Shown piece after piece: positions 26,534 to 38,536 of a stretch of DNA of 64,000 nucleotides. The DNA is from Rhizobium sp. N324 (GTDB lineage Bacteria; Pseudomonadota; Alphaproteobacteria; Rhizobiales; Rhizobiaceae): positions 3,165,001 through 3,229,000 of the forward strand of contig NZ_CP013630.1 in NCBI RefSeq assembly GCF_001664485.1, written 5' to 3'. Numbering within the stretch: position 1 is the stretch's first letter; the number at the start of each line of letters is the position of its first letter. The translations under genes and the position numbers were made by a program. The notes under the pieces are model-generated. The model ran no database searches and had not been told where the DNA came from. It saw only the letters and a program-made list of their open reading frames with translations.

Positions 26534-27481
26534 TCAGAACTGGTAGCGACGCATGCGCCGCTGGATGACGAAGAGATAGAGCGAGACGCCGGCGAGAATG
26601 ATGAGGAACATCACCGTGGCGATCGTCGCGCCCATCGAGCGGTCGCCGAGCTGAAGCTGGAAACCGAAGAAGGTGCGGTAAAGCAGCGTGCCGAGAATAT
26701 CTGTGGACATATCAGGTCCGGCCAACGCCCCCTGCACCGTGTAGATCAGGTCGAAGGCATTGAAATTGCCGACGAAGGTCAGGATCGAGATGATGCCGAT
26801 CGCCGGCAGGATGAGCGGCAGCTTGATCTTCCAGAACTGGGCCCAACCGGTGATGCCGTCGCATTCGGCCGCCTCGATCACCTCTTCGGGGATGCTGAGC
26901 AGCGCGGCATAGATCAGCATCATCGGAATGCCGATATATTGCCAGTTCGAGATCAGGGACACAGCGATCAGCGCCGAACCAGGCTTGCCGAGCCATGGCG
27001 CGAACAGGAATTTCAGCCCGATGAGATCGAGCATCCAGGGCGCCACACCCCAGATCGGCGACAGGATCAGTTTCCAGATGAAACCGACGATGACGAAAGA
27101 GAGCAGCGTCGGCAGGAAGATCGCCGTGCGATAGAAGGCGACGCCGCGCAGCTTCGGCACCGAAAGCAGGGCGGCAAGCGCCACGCCGATCGGGTTCTGC
27201 ACGCACATGTGGATGACGAAGAAGATCAGGTTGTTGACCAGCGCATTCCAGAAATCATGCGCCCAGCGCGCATCGCCGAACAGCACCTTGAAATTCGCAA
27301 AGCCGACGAAGGCCGGCTGACCGTCGACGATATTGTAGAGCGAAAGCCTGAGCGTTTCGATGAGCGGCAGCACCATGACGGCGGAATAGACGATCACGGC
27401 GGGCAGCATGAAGACGAAGATGTGCCAGCGCACCGGGCGCTTGATCGGGACGATATCGGCCGCGTTGTCGGTGTGGCTCAT
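26534..27481 (-). CDS. Sugar ABC transporter permease (MalF/UgpA type)
   Basis: The 315-residue permease has a cytoplasmic N terminus and about six membrane segments. The coupling loop EVIEAAECDGITGWAQFWKIKLPLILPAIG is the clearest motif. It is separated from the binding-protein gene by 218 bases of REP-like palindromes. Confidence 0.88.
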   Translation of the reverse strand: MSHTDNAADIVPIKRPVRWHIFVFMLPAVIVYSAVMVLPLIETLRLSLYNIVDGQPAFVGFANFKVLFGDARWAHDFWNALVNNLIFFVIHMCVQNPIGVALAALLSVPKLRGVAFYRTAIFLPTLLSFVIVGFIWKLILSPIWGVAPWMLDLIGLKFLFAPWLGKPGSALIAVSLISNWQYIGIPMMLIYAALLSIPEEVIEAAECDGITGWAQFWKIKLPLILPAIGIISILTFVGNFNAFDLIYTVQGALAGPDMSTDILGTLLYRTFFGFQLQLGDRSMGATIATVMFLIILAGVSLYLFVIQRRMRRYQF

Positions 27482-27537
27482 GGCGTTTGCCTGTTCTCGT
27501 CGACTGGCCGCAATCCTGCGGGCGCAGATGGAAGATG

Positions 27538-27676
27538 GTGCGCCTCACCCGAACTCTCTGCCGACGGGAGAGAGAGGCAATGCCCTGCTGGGATGCTAAA
27601 TCGGGCTGAGAGGTCGCTGCGAGTCTCCTTCTCCCCGCGAGCGGGGAGAAGGTGGCCGGCAGGCCGGATGAGGGGC
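27538..27676. repeat. REP-like palindromes between binding-protein and permease genes
   Basis: The region contains CTCTCTGCCGACGGGAGAGAG (27555-27575) and CCTTCTCCCCGC-GAGC-GGGGAGAAGG (27627-27652) plus GGCCGGATGAGGGGC. The family is the same as at 11945-12080 and 41058-41366. Placement after the binding-protein gene suggests mRNA stabilisation or attenuation. Confidence 0.7.
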
Positions 27677-27699
27677 AGCACACGCCGCCCCTCATCACA

Positions 27700-28959
27700 T
27701 CACTTGGCCGGCTTGTACCAGCTGTCGAGGCCCTTCTGGAGCTTTTCGGCAGCGACCTTCGGCGTATCGGTGCCGTTGATCACGTTGGCCGACTCGACCC
27801 AGGTCTCGTTTTCAAGGTTCGGCGTGCCGCGCGACAGGATCTGATAGGTCGAGCGCACCGTCGACTTGTACGGGCCGCGCCAGGAAACGAATTCCTGAGC
27901 GAGCGGATCGGACATCTTGACCGGGTTGGAGTTCAGGCTGAAGAAGCCCGGCAACGCGTTGGCGTAGATATCGGCGAACTCGGGCGAAGCGACCCAGCTG
28001 AGGAATTTCTTGGCTTCCTCGGCATGCGTGCTCTTCGCGTTCAGGGCAACGCCGATATCGGGATGGTCGGAGATGTAGCCGGTGTCACCGGCCTTCGGAA
28101 CCGGCGGCGGGAATGCGCCCATCTTGAACTGGGCCTGCGTGTTGAACAGCGCGATTTCCCAGGAACCGGCCGGATAGATCGCGGCGCGGCCGAGCGTGAA
28201 GAGGTTCTGGCTGTCCGAGTAGGTCTGGGCTTCGAAGCCGTCCCCGAGATAGGGCTTCCACTTGGCAAGCTCCTCGTAGGGCTTGACCCAGTCGGCGTCC
28301 GTCAGCTTCTGCTTGCCGGCGATAAGCGCTTCGCGGCCCTCTTCACCCTTCCAGTAGTTCGGGCCGATGTTCTGGTAGCCCATGGTCGCGGCTTCCCAGA
28401 GGTCCTTCGTGCCCATGGCGAGCGGAATGTAGGTGCCGTCGGCCTTGATCTTGTCGAGCGCTGCGTAGAACTCGTCCTGCGTCTTCGGCACCGAGATGCC
28501 GAGCTTGTCGAAGGCATCCTTGTTGTAGATGAAGCCGTGGATGACCGAAGCCATCGGGACGCAGAAGGTCGACTTGCCGTCGTCGGTCGTCCAGGCGGCC
28601 TTGGCGACCGGTGAGAAGTTCTCCATACCAGGCAGGCTGGTGATGTCGACCAGCTGTTTCTTGTTGAAGAGTTCGAGCGAAGCGTCGAACGGACGGCAGG
28701 TGATGATATCACCTGCGGAACCGGCATCGAGCTTGGCGTTCAGCGAGGCGTTGTATTCGGTCGGCGCGGTCGGCGAGAAGACGATCTTGATGCCCGGGTT
28801 CTTCGCTTCGAAAGCCGGGATGATCTTTTCCTGCCAGATCTGCAGGTCGTCGTTACGCCAGCTTTCCACAGTCAGCGTGACGTCGGCGGCATGGACGAGA
28901 CCGGCCGAAGTCAGCAGGCTGGAGGCAAGCAGAAAGCTTTTCAGAGCAGTGTTTTTCAT
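27700..28959 (-). CDS. Sugar ABC transporter substrate-binding protein
   Basis: The 419-residue family 1 binding protein has a 24-residue signal peptide (MKNTALKSFLLASSLLTSAG...VHA). The mature start is ADVTLTVESWRNDDLQIWQEKIIPAFEAKNPGI, with WEIALFNTQAQFKMGAFPPP and DHPDIGVALNAKSTHAEEAKKFLSW, usual for maltose/oligosaccharide-type proteins. It is the first gene of the sugar operon. The ligand is unknown; the divergent BadF-type kinase and HutC-type regulator make an amino sugar or related hexose plausible. Confidence 0.88.
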   Translation of the reverse strand: MKNTALKSFLLASSLLTSAGLVHAADVTLTVESWRNDDLQIWQEKIIPAFEAKNPGIKIVFSPTAPTEYNASLNAKLDAGSAGDIITCRPFDASLELFNKKQLVDITSLPGMENFSPVAKAAWTTDDGKSTFCVPMASVIHGFIYNKDAFDKLGISVPKTQDEFYAALDKIKADGTYIPLAMGTKDLWEAATMGYQNIGPNYWKGEEGREALIAGKQKLTDADWVKPYEELAKWKPYLGDGFEAQTYSDSQNLFTLGRAAIYPAGSWEIALFNTQAQFKMGAFPPPVPKAGDTGYISDHPDIGVALNAKSTHAEEAKKFLSWVASPEFADIYANALPGFFSLNSNPVKMSDPLAQEFVSWRGPYKSTVRSTYQILSRGTPNLENETWVESANVINGTDTPKVAAEKLQKGLDSWYKPAK

Positions 28960-29310
28960 TTCCCTCTCCTGTGTTTTAAGCGCCGGAAGGCGCTGTTTTC
29001 GATCTGAAACAAGCGTTGGCGTGCCTGAGGAAACACCCAATGCCCCTTGGAGGACCGCCAGCACCTGCCGGCCCCGAAAGCTCGATGACCGTGAAGGCGG
29101 ATCGCCTGCGGCCGGACTGCGCCCTACCGATGACCTGCATCGGGCGAGCAAAGTTCATCGGGAAAAGCCGATGGATGCTGAACTTCGCCCCCAGCCTGAC
29201 GGGCCGGCGGGCCGTTTCTCGATCATCCTCGAAGCGGTTCCGGCTTGGTTTGACCTGCCGGTTTTCGTGGGCTTCGATGCGCTGTTCCCTTTTGCCGAAT
29301 TAAGTCCAAA

Positions 29311-29324
29311 AAAATACCAATTGT
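29311..29324. promoter_or_regulatory. Candidate regulator half-site (ATACCAAT)
   Basis: AAAATACCAATTGT is the complement of the TGGTAT motif repeated at 29424-29448. It lies on the side of the region facing the ABC operon. Confidence 0.35.
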
Positions 29325-29423
29325 CCAGCCGATTTTAACTTTTCGGCGGTCAAAAATTCAATTAAAAATTTTATCCAACAAAATCAACACGATAAAAAGC
29401 TATATTTTCTCCACGGTTTCCCC

Positions 29424-29448
29424 TTGGTAAATGGTATTTTTTTGGTAT
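29424..29448. promoter_or_regulatory. Candidate GntR operator cluster (TTGGTA / TGGTAT / TGGTAT)
   Basis: Three direct half-sites, TTGGTA, TGGTAT and TGGTAT, start at 29424, 29432 and 29443, just upstream of the kinase gene. Their regular spacing makes them a good candidate for the HutC-type regulator encoded downstream. Confidence 0.45.
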
Positions 29449-29488
29449 TGTAATAAAAACCATGGGGAACGGCGTATTCGGAGGCCCG

Positions 29489-30373
29489 ATGACAGAGCTT
29501 GCAATCGGCATAGACGGCGGCGGAACGAGCTGCCGAGCAGCGGTCGCAGATAGAAACGGCAACATTATCGGCCGCGGCAAATCAGGCCCCGCCAATATCC
29601 TGTCCAATCTGGAAAATTCTCTTCTCAACATCGTCGAATCTGCCCGCCAGGCGTTACACGATGCCGGGCTTGCCGCGGAAACCATCTCGTCCGTTGCATC
29701 GGTCGTCGGCGTCGCCGGCGCCAATGTCACGGATTACGGCCAGCGAATCGAAAAGGCCCTGCCCTTTGCCGAAGGCCGCGTCGTCACCGATGCGCTGATT
29801 GCCCTGCAGGGCGCACTCGGCGATGCCGACGGCATCGTCGGCGCCTTCGGCACCGGCTCGGTCTATAATGCCCGCAGGAACGGTCGGCTGAACGGCATCG
29901 GCGGCTGGGGCTTTATCGTCGGCGACCAGGCAAGCGGCGCCCGCCTCGGCCGCGACCTGATGGAGCGATCGTTGCTTACCCATGACGGCGTACGCCCGGC
30001 TTCACCCATCACACAAGCGATCCTGGCCGAATACGGCAACGATCCTGAACGCATCGTCGAATTTGCCCATTCGGCAAGACCGACGGATTTTGCCCGCTAC
30101 GCGCCCGTCGTCTTCGAACATGCGGCCAAGGGCGATGCTGTCGCGGCCGGCATCGTCAGGGATGCGGCAACGGCGATCGGCGACAGCCTTGACGCGCTGC
30201 TCTGGCCGGAATGCCCATCGATCTGCCTGCTCGGCGGGCTTGCGGAAGCCTATGCGCCGTGGCTTTCCGAACGCTATAAGTCACGACTTGTCAGGCCGAA
30301 GGGCGATGCGCTACAGGGTGCGGTCGAACTTGCGGTAAAACTCCTCAACGACGGGCAGAGAGGTGCGGCATGA
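29489..30373 (+). CDS. BadF/BadG/BcrA/BcrD family sugar kinase (N-acetylglucosamine kinase-like)
   Basis: The 294-residue ASKHA-fold kinase has the phosphate-1 loop AIGIDGGGTSCRAAV, the segment VVGVAGANV, phosphate-2 IVGAFGTGSVYNA, and GGWGFIVGDQASGARLGRD, which is typical of GlcNAc/GlcN kinases of this family. GGAGG four bases before ATG 29489 fixes the start; an ATG at 29462 has no such site. Its stop overlaps the GntR gene (ATGA). It probably phosphorylates the sugar imported by the divergent ABC system. Confidence 0.85.
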   Translation: MTELAIGIDGGGTSCRAAVADRNGNIIGRGKSGPANILSNLENSLLNIVESARQALHDAGLAAETISSVASVVGVAGANVTDYGQRIEKALPFAEGRVVTDALIALQGALGDADGIVGAFGTGSVYNARRNGRLNGIGGWGFIVGDQASGARLGRDLMERSLLTHDGVRPASPITQAILAEYGNDPERIVEFAHSARPTDFARYAPVVFEHAAKGDAVAAGIVRDAATAIGDSLDALLWPECPSICLLGGLAEAYAPWLSERYKSRLVRPKGDALQGAVELAVKLLNDGQRGAA

Positions 30374-31134
30374 CCGACGACCTCGCCACTCTCCTTTCCT
30401 TGCAGCGCCTGCAGGCGGCCGGCACCGGCCCGCTCTACGTCAAGCTGCGCCGCACACTCGAGGAAGCCGTGCGCACCGGCACGCTCGGCCATGGCGATGC
30501 GCTGCCGCCGGAACGCGACATCGCCGAATTTGCCGCCGTCAGCCGGGTTACCGTGCGCAAAGCGATCGACGAACTCGTTGCCGACGGCCTGCTGGTGCGC
30601 CGCCATGGTTCCGGCACCTTCGTCGCCAAACCGGTCTCGAGGGTCGAGCAGCGCCTGTCGCAGCTCACCTCCTTCACCGAGGATATGGCGCGCCGCGGCA
30701 TGTCCTCCCGCTCCGAATGGCTGCACAAGGGCGTCCACACCCCCTCACCCGACGAGATGATGATTCTCGGCCTTGGCACCGACGTGAAGGTTTCGCGCCT
30801 CTCGCGCCTGCGCATTGCCGACGACCAGCCGCTGGCAATCGAGAACGCCAGCGTTTCCGGCGAATTCCTGCCCGATCCCTCAGTCGTCACCAATTCGCTC
30901 TATGCCGAACTCGAACGCCTCCAGGTCCGCCCCGTGCGCGCCGTGCAGCGCATCTCGGCGACCAATATGAAGGAAGCCGACGCCCAGCTTCTCGGCGTCT
31001 CCGTCGGCGCCGCCGGCCTGTCGATCGAGCGCATCTCGTATCTCGGCTCCGGCCGCGCCGTCGAATTCACCCGCTCGCTCTATCGCGGCGACGCCTATGA
31101 TTTCGTCGCCGAGTTGACGATCGGGGTGACGTAA
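30370..31134 (+). CDS. GntR family transcriptional regulator (HutC/FarR subfamily)
   Basis: The 254-residue protein has an N-terminal winged helix (GPLYVKLRRTLEEAVRTGTLGHGDALPPERDIAEFAAVSRVTVRKAIDEL) and a C-terminal UTRA ligand domain with SRLRIADDQPLAIENA and GRAVEFTRSLYRGDAYDF. UTRA domains bind phosphosugars or histidine-pathway intermediates. Coupling to the kinase suggests it senses that kinase's product and regulates both divergent operons. Confidence 0.9.
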   Translation: MTDDLATLLSLQRLQAAGTGPLYVKLRRTLEEAVRTGTLGHGDALPPERDIAEFAAVSRVTVRKAIDELVADGLLVRRHGSGTFVAKPVSRVEQRLSQLTSFTEDMARRGMSSRSEWLHKGVHTPSPDEMMILGLGTDVKVSRLSRLRIADDQPLAIENASVSGEFLPDPSVVTNSLYAELERLQVRPVRAVQRISATNMKEADAQLLGVSVGAAGLSIERISYLGSGRAVEFTRSLYRGDAYDFVAELTIGVT

Positions 31135-31201
31135 GTCTTACCAGAAGCGGACGATCCAAACCGGTTTAATTTCGTCAATTATTGAGCGGCATCAAAATCA
31201 T

Positions 31202-31232
31202 AAAGCCGGAAAGTGAACCACTCCCCGGCTTT
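31202..31232. terminator. Bidirectional terminator between gntR and metH
   Basis: AAAGCCGG and CCGGCTTT pair around a 14-base loop in the 156-base gap between the convergent genes. Confidence 0.6.
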
Positions 31233-31290
31233 CGATCGTTGAATTATTCTTTGAGCACGCCGCCCCAAGCGATTGCAAAGACTCGGCAAA

Positions 31291-35064
<3,774 letters not shown>

Positions 35065-35105
35065 GGGAGGGCTCCTTGACGTCGTAAGACCAGACAGTTC
35101 AAATC

Positions 35106-35125
35106 ACATAAAGATATCTTTATGT
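35106..35125. promoter_or_regulatory. Perfect 20-bp palindrome upstream of metH, candidate SahR-type operator
   Basis: ACATAAAGATATCTTTATGT is fully self-complementary and lies 42 bases before the metH start codon. The ATAAAGATATCTTTAT core resembles operators described for ArsR-family regulators of methionine/S-adenosylhomocysteine recycling in proteobacteria. The regulator identity is inferred. Confidence 0.6.
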
Positions 35126-35235
35126 CAATATATGCCTGTCGATTTCGTGCTTTGCAAGTCTGGGCGGATGACAGGCGTGAACGGCCTCTATATAGGCATT
35201 TCAAAAGCATCGCCCACGAAATCGGAGGAAGTGTC

Positions 35236-36480
35236 ATGGCACCCGTGCTTGGAAACTGGACGAGCCGCGCCTATCATCGCGGCTGGCTGCTCGCCCAGGC
35301 AAACGGCCTCTTCGATTTCTTCCAGCATAATTCGGTCAACCCGAAGGGCGGCTTCTACGATCTCGACGACACCGGCAAGCCGCTGGACGCCGAGGGCCAG
35401 GTCCGCAGCATCCATATCGCCGCGCGCGCGGTGCATTGCTTCTCGATCGGCACGCTGCTCGGCCGCCCGGGTGCTGCCGACCTCGTCGACCACGGCATGG
35501 ACTATCTCTGGAACCATCATCGCGACCGCAAAAACGGCGGCTATTTCTGGTCACTGAACAATGACGGCCCGGTCGATACCAACAAGCAGGGTTATGGCCA
35601 CGCTTTCGTGCTGCTGGCCGCCTCCTCCGCCAAGACGATCGGCCATCCGCTGGCCGACGGCATGCTTGCCGACATCACCGAAATCCTCAACACCAAGTTC
35701 TGGGAACCGCGCCATGGCGCCATCGCCGAGGAATTCACCGCCGACTGGCAGCCGCTCGACGGCGGCGCCTATCGCGGCCAGAACTCCAACATGCATCTCA
35801 CAGAAGCGCTGATGGCCGCCTTCGAAGCATCAGGCGACCGGGACTACCTGACCAAGGCCGAAAGCATCGCCGATCTCGTCATCCGCCGGCAGGCGGGTTC
35901 CGTCGACTGGCGCGTCGCCGAGCATTTCGACGCCGACTGGAACCTCGACAAGCAATATTATCATCCGAACGAAATGTTCCGCCCGGCCGGCACGACGCCC
36001 GGCCACTGGCTGGAATGGGCCCGCCTCATCCTGCAGCTCTGGGCGCTCGGCGGCAAACGCATCGAATGGATGCCGGATGCGGCCAAGGCGCTCTTCGAGC
36101 AATCGATGGCGCTCGGCTGGGACAATGACAAGGGCGGCTTCTTCTATACGCTCGACTGGAGCGACAAGCCCGCCAAGCGCAACAAGCTCTGGTGGCCGGC
36201 CTGCGAGGGTGCTGCCGCCGCGCATTTCCTCAACGAGCATCTGCCGAGCGACGACCACGAGGAATGCTACCGCAAGATCTGGAACGTCATCGAACGCGCC
36301 TTCATCGACCACAAGAATGGCGGCTGGCACGAGGAACTGACCGAGGATCTCGTTCCCGCCCATTCGCTCTTCCCCGGCAAGGGCGATATCTACCACGCAC
36401 TGCAGGCCTGCCTCATCCCGCTCTTCCCGGCAACCGGCAGCCTGACAAAGGGGATCACTGAGGCCGGCGGCAAGCTCTAA
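35236..36480 (+). CDS. AGE family epimerase/isomerase
   Basis: The 414-residue protein of the N-acylglucosamine 2-epimerase superfamily has an (alpha/alpha)6-barrel pattern with repeated aromatic and His-rich segments: RSIHIAARAVHCFSIG, GYGHAFVLLAASS, RGQNSNMHLTEALMAAFEAS, PGHWLEWARLIL and WWPACEGAAAAHFL. These match mannose/sulfoquinovose isomerases (YihS group) more than GlcNAc epimerases. GGAGGA before ATG 35236 sets the start; the longer open frame reads through the metH operator. Probable aldose-ketose isomerase; substrate not certain. Confidence 0.85.
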   Translation: MAPVLGNWTSRAYHRGWLLAQANGLFDFFQHNSVNPKGGFYDLDDTGKPLDAEGQVRSIHIAARAVHCFSIGTLLGRPGAADLVDHGMDYLWNHHRDRKNGGYFWSLNNDGPVDTNKQGYGHAFVLLAASSAKTIGHPLADGMLADITEILNTKFWEPRHGAIAEEFTADWQPLDGGAYRGQNSNMHLTEALMAAFEASGDRDYLTKAESIADLVIRRQAGSVDWRVAEHFDADWNLDKQYYHPNEMFRPAGTTPGHWLEWARLILQLWALGGKRIEWMPDAAKALFEQSMALGWDNDKGGFFYTLDWSDKPAKRNKLWWPACEGAAAAHFLNEHLPSDDHEECYRKIWNVIERAFIDHKNGGWHEELTEDLVPAHSLFPGKGDIYHALQACLIPLFPATGSLTKGITEAGGKL

Positions 36481-36582
36481 AGCGTGTCGCGATCTTTCAG
36501 ATTCGCGTGTCACGCTTTAGGTCTTTGTGTGCGCATGTCTTTATCGCAAAACCGCTGCACACTTTTGCGAGACATGCTCTAA
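36481..36582. repeat. Rhizobial palindromic element, type B, inverted copy
   Basis: Palindrome AAAGCGTGTCGCG...CACGCTTT is followed by GCATGTCTTTATCGC...GCGAGACATGC around the core ACCGCTGCACACT, the reverse complement of the AGTGTGCAGCGGT core at 23472-23520. Stem bases differ in a paired way (GCAAAA/TTTTGC replaces CCCGGA/TCCGGG). Confidence 0.75.
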
Positions 36583-36585
36583 GCG

Positions 36586-37208
36586 TCAGTAACCCGGCGC
36601 CCGCAGTTCGGCGCTCGGGTTGCGCTGGAACCATTCGACATCCTCGTTGACGCGGTCGAGTTCGTCCTGCACGTCGCGCTGGTCGCGGCGGATGTCGTGC
36701 ATGTCGTCTTCCAGATCCTCGATCCGCCGGCGCAGTTCCGACCTGTCGCCGTCCTTCGCGTCCTTCAGCCTGTCGGAGAGCTCGTCGATCTCAGCCTCCT
36801 TGGAGCTGTAGTCGTTCTGCATCGAATTGAAGCGTTCCTGCAGCCCGTGCTGCTTACCGCCGAGGTTGAAGCCGCGCAGGAAGCCCGAAGCGGTTTCCGG
36901 CGGGCAGACATTGGCGTAGCCGCTGCCAGCCTGGCCGCGCGCCAGGCCGCTCAGCGGCGTGCAGTAGCGCACGAGGCCGGACTGATATCCCTGGAACCAG
37001 ATCGTCTGATCCGGCACGATCTTCACCCGCTCGCAGGATTTCGCATGGGCGGCGAAGCGCTGCTGCGGCTCGTAACCCGCCGCACCGTCGCTCTCGCCGA
37101 TCACCGCCAGTCGGCGGCGACACATTCCTCCTTGGAAAGCGTGTTGCAGGAGGCAAGAAAAAGACCGAAACCGATGGCGGCGGCAAGCGCGAGGAACAAG
37201 CGGATCAT
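36586..37208 (-). pseudogene. DUF2799-type lipoprotein gene with a 1-base frameshift
   Basis: ATG 37208 opens a clear lipoprotein signal (MIRLFLALAAAIGFGLFLASCN, lipobox LASC) and continues SKEECVAADW before TGA at 37101-37103. The adjacent frame carries on with VIGESDGAAGYEPQQRFAAHAKSCERV, a DUF2799-like domain, and a coiled-coil tail rich in Glu/Asp/Arg. One missing base near 37104-37110 explains the break. Without it the product would be about 200 residues, anchored in the outer membrane. It may be a real mutation or a sequencing error. Confidence 0.75.
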
Positions 37209-37337
37209 GGCGTCCCGGGAAGGTTAGGGAGGGCGATGCCGCACCTTACCCACAGGACAAGGCCGCGTCACCGGAGCGGCGGCGCGATTTTGCACTTTTC
37301 ATGGCTTTTTTCTGTCGAAATTACGGCGGAGACTCGC

Positions 37338-37832
37338 TCAGAGCGGGGCGAGCCGCAGCGTATCCAGATCCTTCGCCAGTATCAGCGCCAGCGCCTCGAC
37401 CACGAGATTGTGGTCGTCGCGCTGCGGCAGGCCGGAAACAGTGACCGCGCCGATGCAGCCGGTGCCCCTGACGTTGATCGGGAAACTGCCGCCATGCGGC
37501 GCATAATCGGCGCCGGAAAGGCCGTTATCCTCGACCGTCTTGCCGTCCTTGCCGAGCTTCAGGCCGGAGGCATAGCTGCTGCGGAAATAGCGCAGCACCA
37601 TGTTGCGCTTGCGCCTGACCCAGTTGACGTTATCGGGCGTCACACCGGGCAGTGCCGCATAGAAGACCGGCATCGAGTGCAGTGTCACGTCGATAGCGAC
37701 ACCGAGGCCTCGCTCGGTGGCGAGTTCCTGCAGGAGCTTGCCGAGCTGCCATGCCGTCGTCAGGTCGAAAGCATCGAAGCTCAGCGCCTTCTCCTGCTCT
37801 GCGATCCGGCTGAGATCCTGTTCGATTGTCAT
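37338..37832 (-). CDS. UPF0303 family protein (GlcG/HbpS-like)
   Basis: The 164-residue cytosolic protein with FYAALPGVTPDNVNWVRRKRNMVLRY, GADYAPHGGSFPINVRGTGCIGAVTVSGLPQRDDHNLVVEAL matches UPF0303, a branch of the GlcG/HbpS (DUF336) fold. The GGSFPI and SGLPQ-DH segments are the hallmark. No enzymatic role is established. It sits with the flavin reductase and racemase genes on one strand, so it may support the same catabolic unit. Confidence 0.82.
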   Translation of the reverse strand: MTIEQDLSRIAEQEKALSFDAFDLTTAWQLGKLLQELATERGLGVAIDVTLHSMPVFYAALPGVTPDNVNWVRRKRNMVLRYFRSSYASGLKLGKDGKTVEDNGLSGADYAPHGGSFPINVRGTGCIGAVTVSGLPQRDDHNLVVEALALILAKDLDTLRLAPL

Positions 37833-37921
37833 GGATAAGCGCTCCTCTGCCGTGATGATCCGCTGCGACCATTCTCGCCGGAGGCAGAAAAGTAAAGCAA
37901 AAACTTGGAGCTACCGAAGCC

Positions 37922-38533
37922 TCAGAGCTTCGGCGTCAGCATCTCGAAACGGTCGCGTGTTGTGGCGCAGGTATCGCCGCCGAGCCGCGCGATGGCGTCG
38001 ATCGCGGCCGGATCGACATGCAGCCGTTCCGGATCGACGACGCCGTCGCGGTAATGCGCATAGACGATCTCGCCCATGACGATCTGCCGCGAGCGGCCGA
38101 GCTCCAGCGTCACATGCCGCCGGCATTCGAAGGCGGCCGGCGCCTCGGCAATCCAGGGTGACGCCACCTTCTCGCCCGGCATTGCCGACAATCCCGCCTC
38201 TTTCAGTTCGTCGACGCCGCGCGGATAGCGGGCGCCGCAGACATGCATAGCCTCAGCGATGGCGAAAGAGACGATATTGACGGTAAAAACCTCGGTCATG
38301 CGGATATTGTGGCCGGTGTCCTTGAACGACATGTCGGCATTGTTCTCAACGCCGATCGCGAGGATAGGCGGGTCAGCCGACAGGCAGTTGAAGAAGCTGA
38401 AGGGGGCGGCGTTGATCCGGCCGTGTTCGTCGACCGTCGTCACCAGCGCGATCGGCCGCGGAATGATCGTGCCGATCATCAGCTTGTAACGCTCGCGCTC
38501 GGAAAGCTCTGTGAAGTCGAAGGAGATAGCCAT
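37922..38533 (-). CDS. Flavin reductase family protein
   Basis: The 203-residue FMN-binding split-barrel protein has MIGTIIPRPIALVTTVDEHGRINAAPFSFFNCLSADPPIL, the signature for flavin reductase-like domains. Such proteins supply reduced flavin to two-component monooxygenases or bind FMN in other redox steps. No partner monooxygenase is visible. It lies 3 bases downstream of the racemase gene and is probably co-transcribed with it. Confidence 0.87.
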   Translation of the reverse strand: MAISFDFTELSERERYKLMIGTIIPRPIALVTTVDEHGRINAAPFSFFNCLSADPPILAIGVENNADMSFKDTGHNIRMTEVFTVNIVSFAIAEAMHVCGARYPRGVDELKEAGLSAMPGEKVASPWIAEAPAAFECRRHVTLELGRSRQIVMGEIVYAHYRDGVVDPERLHVDPAAIDAIARLGGDTCATTRDRFEMLTPKL

Positions 38534-38536
38534 GGC

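Larger units (their letters stand above)
28960..29488. other. Divergent control region between sugar ABC operon and kinase/regulator operon
   Basis: No gene is seen. Bases 29330-29460 are strongly AT-rich. Repeated TGGTAT/ATACCA half-sites lie on both sides of that stretch (listed separately). The left part (28960-29290) has GC-rich sequence without features I can name. Confidence 0.6.

Noticed and set aside
26480..27844. Long plus-strand frame opposite the sugar permease genes
   Set aside because: It reads as Arg/Glu/Asp-rich antisense sequence and also runs through the REP-like repeats.
31202..31232. Riboswitch for metH in the downstream/upstream gaps
   Set aside because: The hairpin here is a simple terminator between convergent genes. 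The metH leader is only about 40 bases, too short for a SAM or cobalamin riboswitch.
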